Shown in pieces: positions 18,651 through 27,351 of a stretch of 36,937 nucleotides of DNA (the stretch's first letter is position 1; every line of letters begins with the position of its first letter). The DNA is taken from assembly GCA_028101965.1 (NCBI GenBank), contig JAOHMI010000021.1, positions 1-36,937 on the forward strand, written 5' to 3'. The translations under genes and the position numbers were made by a program. This stretch comes from Bacteriovoracaceae bacterium. GTDB taxonomy: Bacteria > Bdellovibrionota > Bacteriovoracia > Bacteriovoracales > Bacteriovoracaceae. The notes beneath the pieces are model-generated. The model was not told the origin of the DNA. It searched no databases and was given only the letters and a program-made list of their open reading frames with translations.

Positions 18651-19613
18651 TCAATACAATCGTACGTAATCACCCTCTGCTACAGAACCGCCTGAATGTA
18701 GAATCGCAATTGAACCATCTTGTCCAAAATATTCAGTAATCTCTAAGGTCCCTTTAATCTCGCCTTGGCTAACACCAATATGGCCACCAGACTCAGGATC
18801 AAAAATATCCTCACCTTCAGTCATCACTTTTAAAATATCGCCTACTTGAATACCTGAGAAACTCCCTGCATTAACATAAATCTTTGATCCAACTATCTTT
18901 GCTACACGTCCTGTCCACCCAAGCTTATCGCCAAGCTTATGCAAACGAGGAATAAATCGGCGCACCGCAACTTTAATTGAGTATCGTAACAGCTCCCTTC
19001 TATAAGTTAAGTTTGATGAGGGATCTGTCATAAAAAATCTAAAGGAAGAATCATCAATATTTCCATCCATTTTATCCACATACAATTCTTTATTAGCATG
19101 AACATCAAAAATTCTGATTTCAAGGATGCTTTCTGCATAAGACTTAGTCTTTCTCACAAAGCCAATCTCATCCACTTTTTGTCGCACACGGGCATGAGTA
19201 ATTCTCCCTAATACAACCAAATTAATTCCAGCAATTTTAGCTTTTTTCTGTAGCTGAGTTAACTTGACTCCCCCTCCTGTATATACTTCCTTTGAAGATC
19301 CAAAAACAGCTGAAGCGTTAGGATCAACCACAAAATCTCTGGTTCTTGAAATTTCTTTTCTAAACTCCTCTGTCGCAGTAATGGCCAGGTCTTCTTTACC
19401 GTAAGGAGATTCATTAAAGAAAGGTAACAAGGCTACCTTCTTCTTTATTGGGGATAATTTGGGATTAAATTTACGCTGAGATTTATATTTTCTCGAACCA
19501 CGATAATTGTTGTAGTAACGACTACCTTTATGTTTTCTTTTTATTGGTGCTTGTGAACAGGCAGTAATAAAAAAAATTGAAATAAAAATATTGCAAATCC
19601 AATTTGTTCTAAT
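18651..19613 (-). CDS. CsgG/FlgT-like outer-envelope lipoprotein, likely ATT start
   Basis: The canonical start in frame is a TTG at 19428-19430, giving 259 residues that begin at LPFFNESP. The same frame continues upstream as RTNWICNIFISIFFITAC-SQAP, an excellent lipoprotein signal (lipobox ITAC, Cys19), then a basic Tyr/Arg/Lys-rich linker (residues 20-59). Before the stop at 19626-19628 the best start is ATT (19611-19613), which has AAGAGG 5 nt before it, giving 320 residues. Residues about 60-230 resemble the CsgG/LpoB fold (VALLPFFN opening, GINLVVLGRI strand). The C-terminal 90 residues (GRVAKIVGSKIYVNAG, then GIQVGDILKV and DPESGGHIG) resemble the FlgT C-terminal domain. Probable role: outer-membrane assembly factor. 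It is third in the dnaE operon. Confidence 0.75.
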   Translation of the reverse strand: MRTNWICNIFISIFFITACSQAPIKRKHKGSRYYNNYRGSRKYKSQRKFNPKLSPIKKKVALLPFFNESPYGKEDLAITATEEFRKEISRTRDFVVDPNASAVFGSSKEVYTGGGVKLTQLQKKAKIAGINLVVLGRITHARVRQKVDEIGFVRKTKSYAESILEIRIFDVHANKELYVDKMDGNIDDSSFRFFMTDPSSNLTYRRELLRYSIKVAVRRFIPRLHKLGDKLGWTGRVAKIVGSKIYVNAGSFSGIQVGDILKVMTEGEDIFDPESGGHIGVSQGEIKGTLEITEYFGQDGSIAILHSGGSVAEGDYVRLY

Positions 19614-19663
19614 AAGTACCTCTTTTCAAAGAGCTTTCTAACTCCAAGTTAATTATACTACTC

Positions 19664-20950
19664 TTAGAAAAATTTTATCGTAAAAGCACTATCTGTTTCA
19701 ACAAGGTCAAAAGATACAGATTTTTGCCCTTTTATCGACTGTAGTAGACTTTTTAAGTCAACAAAGCTTCCATTAAAAAACACTTTAGCGTTATGAAAAT
19801 TCTGATTAACATTATCAAGTTTATAATCTAGTCCTATATCCATACCTCTGAGCTTTAAATCATCTAAGATCATTAAAGAACTTTTAATTGATTTTGAATT
19901 AAAAAACATTAAATCAACTATTTGATTGGATTTACTAATTTTAGCAATTTCCAGATTAATTTGGCTAAAGTTTGTTAAATAAAGACGATATAAGTAATTG
20001 GCCAAGGTGCTACTAAAAGCATTGTAATCGATGTCCCTAAAAACCTTTTCCTTAATTTCGATATCTTCCTCTACATGATAACGGTTTGAATAATTATCCT
20101 TAAGATAAAGACCACCTGAAATAGAGAATTGATAATTTTTTAGTGGATTAATATCAGATATTTTTTTTATAGTTGTGCTTACTTTTAGCGTAAGTCCATT
20201 TGAAAGACTATGGCTCGCTTTCTCTTCTTTTGGTAAGTTTAAAAACTCATTTAGTTTTGACTTAATATTTTCATTCATGATTAAAACATTTTTAATCGTC
20301 CCAGGCTTATTATTATTAAACCACTCCAACCAATTCTTACTCAAAACTTCTGTTAATTCACTATAATCGTTAACTCCCATATCTAGAGGGGTTGTCTCTG
20401 GAAATAAAAAATCAAATTCTAAATATAAAGTCTCATAGTGCGATAAGTTTTGGTTAAAAACAAATTGATGATAAAAATCAAAGACTCGCTTCATCGAAAT
20501 CTCAGTATCTAAAACGATGTACCGGACATTTGGTTTTTTTGAGCTTCTAGATAATTTTTTAACAATATAAGATTTTATATAGTTTTTGATAGATCCAAAA
20601 CTACTTTTTCGACTCAACCTGGCGACTCTCATCTCATATAAATAGCTCTTATAACGATCCTTGGGAATAACATCATCTTTTTTATATTTATTTTCAATTC
20701 TCTTTTCTACCGTCAAAAAAGATTTACCAAAAGCCTCATTATATTTCTTCCAAAACAAAGAAGAATTTAAGTTTAATTCCCCCATTTTCTTTGTCATTGC
20801 TTTAGTAAAAGCTAAATATAAAAGCTGACTTTTTATAAAAAGCGAGCTGTCTCGCTCATCAGATTTAAAGGTAGCTTCGACCCTAATTCTTTCATTATTC
20901 TGGCTGTAGGAAAAAAGGCTAATCGAAAAAAAAATTAAAAATAATTTCAT
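19664..20950 (-). CDS. Periplasmic protein of unknown function, translationally coupled to dnaE
   Basis: A 428-residue protein with a signal peptide (MKLFLIFFSISLFSYS, cleavage before QNN). The mature part is Lys/Ser/Asn-rich and has no cysteine that I can see. I recognise no family. The C-terminal 60 residues (IGLDYKLDN, AKVFFNGSF, SLLQSI) look like a small alpha/beta domain of the kind found in envelope assembly factors such as FlgT, which is weak evidence. Its ATG overlaps the dnaE stop by 4 nt (ATGA), and a CsgG/FlgT-like lipoprotein follows 50 nt downstream. The two probably act together at the envelope rather than in replication. Confidence 0.7.
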   Translation of the reverse strand: MKLFLIFFSISLFSYSQNNERIRVEATFKSDERDSSLFIKSQLLYLAFTKAMTKKMGELNLNSSLFWKKYNEAFGKSFLTVEKRIENKYKKDDVIPKDRYKSYLYEMRVARLSRKSSFGSIKNYIKSYIVKKLSRSSKKPNVRYIVLDTEISMKRVFDFYHQFVFNQNLSHYETLYLEFDFLFPETTPLDMGVNDYSELTEVLSKNWLEWFNNNKPGTIKNVLIMNENIKSKLNEFLNLPKEEKASHSLSNGLTLKVSTTIKKISDINPLKNYQFSISGGLYLKDNYSNRYHVEEDIEIKEKVFRDIDYNAFSSTLANYLYRLYLTNFSQINLEIAKISKSNQIVDLMFFNSKSIKSSLMILDDLKLRGMDIGLDYKLDNVNQNFHNAKVFFNGSFVDLKSLLQSIKGQKSVSFDLVETDSAFTIKFF

Positions 20951-23900
20951 ACTTGATCCATGTTAAACTTAACTGCATCTAAGTTTAACACTTCATTGAT
21001 TTTTTTGGCCAGCGCTGGAGATGCATTTACTAAATACCTTTCACCTAGCTCAAATTCTGCTTTCCCATCATTTGTTGTTAAATTAAGTTGAACAGGAGTT
21101 GTTCCTCTATAACTTAAGAGAAGCTCTTTAAGACGAGGAAGTGAATGTTCATGGAGATTTTCAGCAGGCAGATCCAAAATAAGCTTTCTAACATTATCTG
21201 TACCAGCTTTTTCTAATAATTGAATTTTTGTTGGGAAAAATTTCCTCGGATCTTCCTTTAGGTTTACCCAACCAGATGCAAGAACTGGCTCCCCTTCAGT
21301 AATCACATGCTCATATTCAGACCATGTTCTTGGAAAAACGATACACTCAATTTTATCTGTTAAGTCTGACATATCAGCAAAACACATTTTATCTCCTTTT
21401 TTAGAGATAAAAACTCTAGACGGTATCAACATTCCCGCCAGAACCACATTTCTCTTATAATCGTCATCAGATCGAACGGAGGTCGGTATAGGAAGCTCAT
21501 TAATTTCATTAATAGGCATTGAACTTAACTCATGTATTATTTTTTCATATTTATCCAGGGGATGCCCACTAACATAGATCCCCATTAAATCAGATTCATA
21601 TTTTAGCTTTTCTGAGTCATCGAAATCTTTAACTTCTTCAATCTGTAACGGCGAGCTATGCGTTTCATCATCACTACTATTCAAATCAAAAAGATTTCCT
21701 TGCCCCATTAACTTCTCTTCTTGTTTACTTTGAGCATAGGAGACGATCATTTCCAGATTTTCGAGCAATGTCTTACGATTTTGAGACTCAATATTGTCAA
21801 AAACTCCAACTTTAATTAAAGACTCTAGCACTTTTTTATTAGCAGATCGCAGGTTTACCCTTTCACAAAATTCAATAAAGTTTTCAAAAGACCCATTATT
21901 TTCTCTTTCGTTAATTAACTCAATCACTGCTCCTTGCCCAACATTTTTTATTGCTCCCATTCCAAAGCGGATTGTTTTCTCTAAAACATTGAACTCCCAA
22001 AGGGATTCATTTATTTCAGGGGCAAGAATCTTTATTCCCATATCCTTCGCATCTGCAATATAAGCAGTAACTTTATCTAAATTATTCATTTCTGTTCCCA
22101 GAAGAGCAGCAAAAAAACAAGCAGGATAATAATGCTTCAAAAAAGCAGTTTGATAAGCAATATAAGCATAAGCAACTGCATGAGACTTATTAAACCCATA
22201 CTTTGCAAATTCACTCATTAAATCATAGATTTCTTCAGCTTTTTTAATATCAAAGTTTCTTTCTTTAGCCCCTTGAAGAAATAATTCTCGGTGCCGCTTC
22301 ATTTCCTCTTCTTTCTTCTTTCCCATGGCCCTTCTAAGCATATCCGCTTGCCCAAGGGAATACCCACCAACGATCCGAGCAATATTCATAACCTGTTCTT
22401 GATAAACAATAATACCGTATGTATCTTTCAAAACAGGTTCAAGCTCGGGGAAAAAGAAATCTGTCTTCTTTCTTCCAAATTTTCTCTCGATGAATTCGTC
22501 ATGCATCCCAAGTCCCATTGGACCCGGGCGATAAAGGGCGTTGATGGCCGTAATATCATCGATGCTATCTGGCTTTAACCTCTTACATAAATCTTTCATT
22601 CCCGAAGATTCAAGTTGAAAAACCCCTGTAGTCATCCCATCTGAGATCATCTTGTAAACGTTACGATCTTCAAGATCAATGGACTCAATATCAAAGGTAG
22701 GATCAAAGTCCCGCTGGATAAACTTTGATGCATTTTCAATAACGGTTAAAGTTTTTAAACCTAAGAAATCAAATTTAACAAGTCCGATTTTCTCAGAAAA
22801 ATCCTTATCAAATTGAACAACCTGCTCCCCTTCTCTTCCCTTATAAAGAGGGCAATAGGAAACCAACGGCTCATTAGTAATTATAACTCCAGCAGCATGA
22901 ATTGAAGCGTGACGGAGAAGTCCTTCTAAACGTTTGGAGATTTGAACAATTCTTTGAACTTTCGCATCACTTTCTTGAATTTCAGTTAGCTTAGGTTCTA
23001 ATTCAATGGCCCTATCCAAAGTTATCCCTAACTCATCTGGAATAAGTTTAGCAATGGCATCTGCCTCACTGTAAGGTAGTCCAAAAACCCGAGATACATC
23101 TCGCAAAACTCCCTTGGCTTGAAGTTTACCAAAGGTAATAATTTGTCCAACATTTTCCTGACCATACTTTTGGGTAACGTATTCAATTACCTCTTGTCGT
23201 CTATCCTGACAAAAATCCACATCAAAATCAGGCATGGAAATTCTTTCTAAATTAATAAATCTTTCAAAAAGTAAATTATAAGGAATGGGATTAATATTAG
23301 TAATATCCAAAGAGTAAGCAACTAAAGAACCTGCTCCAGAGCCACGCCCAGGGCCAACAGGAATACCATCTGACTTCGCCCATTTTATAAAATCAGATAC
23401 AATTAAAAAATACCCAGGAAAGCCCATGGTTATAATTGTTTCCATCTCTTCTTTTAATCTATCGTAATAAACTTGTTTAAGTTCACTTTCCCAATTTGAT
23501 TCCTGAATTATTTTTCTAAAATGAGGTCCATTAAATCGTTCTTCCAATCCTTCTCGAGAAATTCGCTGGAAGTAGTCGTTCATAGACTCTCCCGTTTCTA
23601 TTTTAAAATCAGGTAAATGATAAACCTGTTTTCCTTCCTCATCTTCCCACAATATTTCAACATTACACTTATCAGCTATTTTTAAGGTATTGTCACAAGC
23701 CTCTTTAATATAGGAAAATGAATCGCGCATTTTCTTAGCACTCTTCAAATAAAACTCATTAGAAGTCATTTTCATACGATCTTCTTCCATCAGAGTTTTT
23801 CCTGTTTGAACACAAAGTAATACCTCTTGAGCTGAGGCATCATCTGGATCAAGGTAATGACAATCATTTGTAGCTACCAGTTGATAACCACGTTCTTTTG

Positions 23901-24561
23901 CGACTTTAATAATCTTCTTATTAACTTCAACTTGTTCAGGTAATCCATTTTCTTGAATCTCTAAATATAAATCATCTTTAAAGATTTTATGCAATTTCTC
24001 GATCGCAGAAACAGCTTTATCATCTTGATTAGTAAAAAAGTTGTAGGCAACCTCACCTTTTAAGCAAGCAGTAGTTGCAATAAGGCCTTCAGAGTATTCT
24101 TCAAGTAACTCTAGATCTAATCTTGGTTTATAGTAAAAGCCTTCTAAGTACGCCTTTGTTAAAAGCATACATAAGTTTTTATAACCCTGATTGTTTTTGC
24201 ATAATAAAACGAGATGATGAATGTGATGTCGTCCTTCATTCTCATCTTGTGAGGACACTCTTTTTTTACTTTTCGGCTGCCTTTTTTCAAACCGTGACCC
24301 CGGAGTAAAATAAACTTCAGAACCTAAAATTGGTTTAACACCGGCCTTTATAGCTTGAGTGTAGAAATCAATAGCACCAAATAGATTTCCGTGATCAGTC
24401 ATCGCCACAGCAGGCATATTAAACTCTTGCAAGCGTGAGAATAAGTCGTTTAACCGAAGCGCTCCATCTAACAGAGAGTATTGAGTATGTAGATGAAGGT
24501 GGACAAAGCTATCAGAGTGAGTTTCTAGGTACGACTGGTCTTGAATTAAATGATTTTTCAT
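20947..24561 (-). CDS. dnaE: DNA polymerase III alpha subunit
   Basis: A 1204-residue replicative polymerase subunit. The PHP domain (about 20-290) keeps HLHLHTQYSLLDG (21-33) and MTDHGN (54-59). The family C palm has GPGRGSGAGS (403-412), the catalytic PDFDVDF (444-450; D447 and D449) and KFDFLGLKT (596-604). The helix-hairpin-helix and OB-fold parts follow, for example VVLAGMLIPSR and RDSGWVNLKED-like text near residue 1090. All of this fits DnaE1, the main polymerase, rather than the error-prone DnaE2. No strong ribosome site is seen before the ATG. Downstream it is coupled to two envelope genes. Confidence 0.97.
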   Translation of the reverse strand: MKNHLIQDQSYLETHSDSFVHLHLHTQYSLLDGALRLNDLFSRLQEFNMPAVAMTDHGNLFGAIDFYTQAIKAGVKPILGSEVYFTPGSRFEKRQPKSKKRVSSQDENEGRHHIHHLVLLCKNNQGYKNLCMLLTKAYLEGFYYKPRLDLELLEEYSEGLIATTACLKGEVAYNFFTNQDDKAVSAIEKLHKIFKDDLYLEIQENGLPEQVEVNKKIIKVAKERGYQLVATNDCHYLDPDDASAQEVLLCVQTGKTLMEEDRMKMTSNEFYLKSAKKMRDSFSYIKEACDNTLKIADKCNVEILWEDEEGKQVYHLPDFKIETGESMNDYFQRISREGLEERFNGPHFRKIIQESNWESELKQVYYDRLKEEMETIITMGFPGYFLIVSDFIKWAKSDGIPVGPGRGSGAGSLVAYSLDITNINPIPYNLLFERFINLERISMPDFDVDFCQDRRQEVIEYVTQKYGQENVGQIITFGKLQAKGVLRDVSRVFGLPYSEADAIAKLIPDELGITLDRAIELEPKLTEIQESDAKVQRIVQISKRLEGLLRHASIHAAGVIITNEPLVSYCPLYKGREGEQVVQFDKDFSEKIGLVKFDFLGLKTLTVIENASKFIQRDFDPTFDIESIDLEDRNVYKMISDGMTTGVFQLESSGMKDLCKRLKPDSIDDITAINALYRPGPMGLGMHDEFIERKFGRKKTDFFFPELEPVLKDTYGIIVYQEQVMNIARIVGGYSLGQADMLRRAMGKKKEEEMKRHRELFLQGAKERNFDIKKAEEIYDLMSEFAKYGFNKSHAVAYAYIAYQTAFLKHYYPACFFAALLGTEMNNLDKVTAYIADAKDMGIKILAPEINESLWEFNVLEKTIRFGMGAIKNVGQGAVIELINERENNGSFENFIEFCERVNLRSANKKVLESLIKVGVFDNIESQNRKTLLENLEMIVSYAQSKQEEKLMGQGNLFDLNSSDDETHSSPLQIEEVKDFDDSEKLKYESDLMGIYVSGHPLDKYEKIIHELSSMPINEINELPIPTSVRSDDDYKRNVVLAGMLIPSRVFISKKGDKMCFADMSDLTDKIECIVFPRTWSEYEHVITEGEPVLASGWVNLKEDPRKFFPTKIQLLEKAGTDNVRKLILDLPAENLHEHSLPRLKELLLSYRGTTPVQLNLTTNDGKAEFELGERYLVNASPALAKKINEVLNLDAVKFNMDQV

Positions 24562-24673
24562 GTGCTCATTCTAGTTGAAACAGATCACATTTTCTATACT
24601 CGAAAGCCTCTTTATAAAGGATATTTAGTAATTAATAGATTTGCGAAATAGCGCGACTAACCTATGCAGCAAG

Positions 24674-25960
24674 TCAAAAATTCCTTCCAAGTCCTAAAGA
24701 TGCTTCGTATCTATTGGTAAATAAGTAAACACTTTGATTTCGTATGGTGTGATTAATTATTCCGAAACCATATTCGAGATACCATTTCGCTTTATTTGAC
24801 CAAAAATGCCTAAACTTGTTTCGCCAACTATAGTTTAGACTGAATTTTGATGAATCAAATAACGCCCCAACTCCAAGATTAGAGGCAAAAATAAAATTAC
24901 GATTTATCAAGTACTCTAAATTCCCACTTAAATAAACCACGTTGTAACTCGTCGTAATCTCTGAACCGTCTTCTTCATCTAAATCATCAAGATCATCGTC
25001 ATTTACTACAAATGAAACGCTTCCAAAATTTGTTCCTGCACCTAAATTAATTCGTCCTTTATCAAAATTTATTTGCAAAGGCAGGATATTTAAATATTGC
25101 CCTGCTTGAGTATAGGTATTTGCTTTTTCAGCCTGATCTAAGCCTAACTGAAGAAGAGTTGATCCACGTCGATATTCCATATTTATGCCATAGCTATTTA
25201 CCTGGCTAATATTTATATCTGTAAAAGAAAAACTATCTTCATATTCAAATGAAATCGCTAGAGAGGAAAACCCTCCATAAGCACTAACCAGCAAATAATA
25301 ATCTAAGTTTTCTTTAAATATTTTCTCTTTAAGCTCTTTCTTGGCAGCGGTTTTCTTATAAGAATAGGGATTTTTTAAAGTAAAAGAATGGAGCTTAGAC
25401 TTAGTCTTTTCATTTTCAGGATAAACTGCAATCACTTTCCAATAATACTTTCCTTCGGCGAGAAAAGTATGAAAGTAATTTAAATCTGTTTTGTTTTTAA
25501 GAATTAATTTCTTTTTTTTATTATAAATTCCAATAAAATAATGTGTACTCGACTCAATTTTTTCCCACTTAAAATTAACCCGTAATGTATCTTTACCAGC
25601 TTTTATTTTAAAAATCTCCTTCTTACTAGGCTTCTCAATTTTAACCTCATAATTAACATTATATTTTTTCTGCAATAACAACTTTGACCTATTAGAAAAT
25701 TCGGAAAGACTACCCTCTTCATCTGTATAAGCATACTGGAAGTAGTATGATCCTTTTTTATTAATCCGCCATAAATAATTCAATTTAGTTGTTTGATCTT
25801 CAAAAATGATATTTTTTTTCCTATCAGTTATTTTTAAATGGTAAAATTTAGCACCATCAACTTTCGGCCAAGACAACTCGAGAACATATTCTTTTCCATT
25901 TGCGATCCCTGCTAGTAAGAATAGAGATAAAATAAATGAATTTAAATTTATAAAAGTCAT
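24674..25960 (-). CDS. FN3-like outer-membrane beta-barrel protein
   Basis: A 428-residue protein with a signal peptide (cleavage near GIANG, residue 22). Two fibronectin-III-like domains follow: about 23-95 (LSWPKVDGAKFYHLKI) and 108-195 (FKWEKIESSTHYFIGIY, then GKYYWKVIAVY). From about 220 to the end alternating strands end in an aromatic residue (LGLGRNF), the usual signature of an outer-membrane barrel. An acidic loop DDDLDDLDEEDG sits in the barrel, probably exposed. It starts 3 nt after the FecR-like gene, with its ribosome site inside that gene, so they form an operon. The pairing suggests an inner-membrane/outer-membrane envelope system of unknown job. Confidence 0.75.
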   Translation of the reverse strand: MTFINLNSFILSLFLLAGIANGKEYVLELSWPKVDGAKFYHLKITDRKKNIIFEDQTTKLNYLWRINKKGSYYFQYAYTDEEGSLSEFSNRSKLLLQKKYNVNYEVKIEKPSKKEIFKIKAGKDTLRVNFKWEKIESSTHYFIGIYNKKKKLILKNKTDLNYFHTFLAEGKYYWKVIAVYPENEKTKSKLHSFTLKNPYSYKKTAAKKELKEKIFKENLDYYLLVSAYGGFSSLAISFEYEDSFSFTDINISQVNSYGINMEYRRGSTLLQLGLDQAEKANTYTQAGQYLNILPLQINFDKGRINLGAGTNFGSVSFVVNDDDLDDLDEEDGSEITTSYNVVYLSGNLEYLINRNFIFASNLGVGALFDSSKFSLNYSWRNKFRHFWSNKAKWYLEYGFGIINHTIRNQSVYLFTNRYEASLGLGRNF

Positions 25961-25963
25961 CTT

Positions 25964-27307
25964 TTACCTTACGAAGTACTTAACTTTTGTTCGTTTCTTT
26001 AATTTAGGAGCAGGTTTTTTTATGATTTCTTTTGTTTTCTCAACATTCAATGCTTCTTGTTTTACTGATGGCCCAGCAGCATTTTTCAAAACTTCTGGTT
26101 TCGGTGTTGATATTGTATTTGGATTATCAGCAGTCGCTAATTTTTCTTGAGTGACACTATTATTTATTCTTTCAGGCTTAAGTATTTCATCTTTCTGATA
26201 TGTTAAATAAAAAGATGAAGAGTGATAAACTTTTTCATTGTCACGTCCAACTAATCTTAAAAAAACCTCTTTTTCTCCATTTAATTCTTTTTTCAAACTT
26301 AATTTCATTGAATTTCGTATGATCTTCTTGGAGAAAAAAACATTTGCAAAAGTAATTTCTTCGGATAATTCGATTTTAATTTTGGGTTCATTTTTCACTT
26401 GAGGATTCACTTGATCAACAATAAGCTGAACATTCATTCTGTCTTTATCTAAAAATACTTTGTCTTTATCCCCTGGGTAGACCAGATAGTCAGGCATAAT
26501 AATTTGTTCTTTTTCAATATAGATTTTTTTCATATCAATTATCTCTTTATTTAAATCAATAATTCTTAAAAAATATTTACCATGCCTTTTAATGCTAATC
26601 ACATATGGATTATCGTTCAGAGTAAAGTCATTTTTTTTAATGAAATTTTTATCACCTGATATTTGTAGTTGAAACTCATTCACGGGAACTTTCAAATTAG
26701 CAAACTGAACATTGACCTTCTTTTTATTTTGACTCCAAATAATATCACTAAACTTCTTAATCATCGGTTTTTCGATAATATTCTCTCTCACAATTGGCTT
26801 TACAATAGGTTTATTTAGATGAAGTTCGCTTTCACGATAGACTCTTCCTTTACGAATCACTCTTTCAATATTTTTCTTAACTCTTTGATTATTAATAATA
26901 ATATTATCTTTTTTAGTTGTTACTTTGATTGAACCGAATTTTATATCAAAAGAAAAATTATCATTATTTTTAGAAAGACGAAATAATGATTCTTCGTTAT
27001 CTAAAGTGATAATTGAACCTTCAATATTCATAACCAGTTTGGAGTCTTTCCCTATGTAAATAAGAGAATTATTTAAAAGTTTTAACTTCCTCTCCCGCCA
27101 ATTTATTTGATTAGGGTATTTAATTTTTACTGTATTCTTTAGGTCAACGATCTTTCCTATTTCCAATCCTTCGATATTGCCTTCGAAATCGTATATAATT
27201 AATCCAATTCCAATAATTGCAAGCAAAGCACACGAAAAATAATACTTTTTGAAAGAAAAATTTTTAGAAACCTCTAAATTAAAGTTTATAGTGTCTATTT
27301 TTTGCAT
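25964..27307 (-). CDS. FecR-like domain membrane protein
   Basis: A 447-residue protein with a short cytoplasmic N-terminus, one transmembrane helix (about 22-39) and a periplasmic remainder. Residues about 55-145 form a FecR-like domain (NNSLIYIGKDSKLVMNIEGS, then FDIKFGSIKV). Residues about 187-258 are a beta-sandwich of the type that follows FecR domains in many uncharacterised proteins (IIWSQNKKKVNVQF, FQLQISGDKNF, GKYFLRII). The C-terminal 70 residues are Pro/Lys-rich and probably disordered. It lacks a paired ECF sigma gene, so the classic FecR anti-sigma role is unlikely. It is divergent from the partner-switching phosphatase and co-transcribed with the barrel protein. Confidence 0.75.
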   Translation of the reverse strand: MQKIDTINFNLEVSKNFSFKKYYFSCALLAIIGIGLIIYDFEGNIEGLEIGKIVDLKNTVKIKYPNQINWRERKLKLLNNSLIYIGKDSKLVMNIEGSIITLDNEESLFRLSKNNDNFSFDIKFGSIKVTTKKDNIIINNQRVKKNIERVIRKGRVYRESELHLNKPIVKPIVRENIIEKPMIKKFSDIIWSQNKKKVNVQFANLKVPVNEFQLQISGDKNFIKKNDFTLNDNPYVISIKRHGKYFLRIIDLNKEIIDMKKIYIEKEQIIMPDYLVYPGDKDKVFLDKDRMNVQLIVDQVNPQVKNEPKIKIELSEEITFANVFFSKKIIRNSMKLSLKKELNGEKEVFLRLVGRDNEKVYHSSSFYLTYQKDEILKPERINNSVTQEKLATADNPNTISTPKPEVLKNAAGPSVKQEALNVEKTKEIIKKPAPKLKKRTKVKYFVR

Positions 27308-27351
27308 AACTGTTTAGTCTTTTATATTTATGCTAGCATATATATAAATAC
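27308..27351. promoter_or_regulatory. 44-bp divergent promoter with a 12-bp perfect palindrome
   Basis: Two divergent genes are only 44 bp apart. TATGCTAGCATA (27329-27340) is a perfect palindrome next to TATATT and TATATA hexamers on the plus strand and TATAAA on the minus strand. Neither gene has a visible Shine-Dalgarno site, and the likely -10 boxes leave room for leaders of only about 0-10 nt. Leaderless or nearly leaderless transcripts, controlled by one factor at the palindrome, are plausible. Confidence 0.5.
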
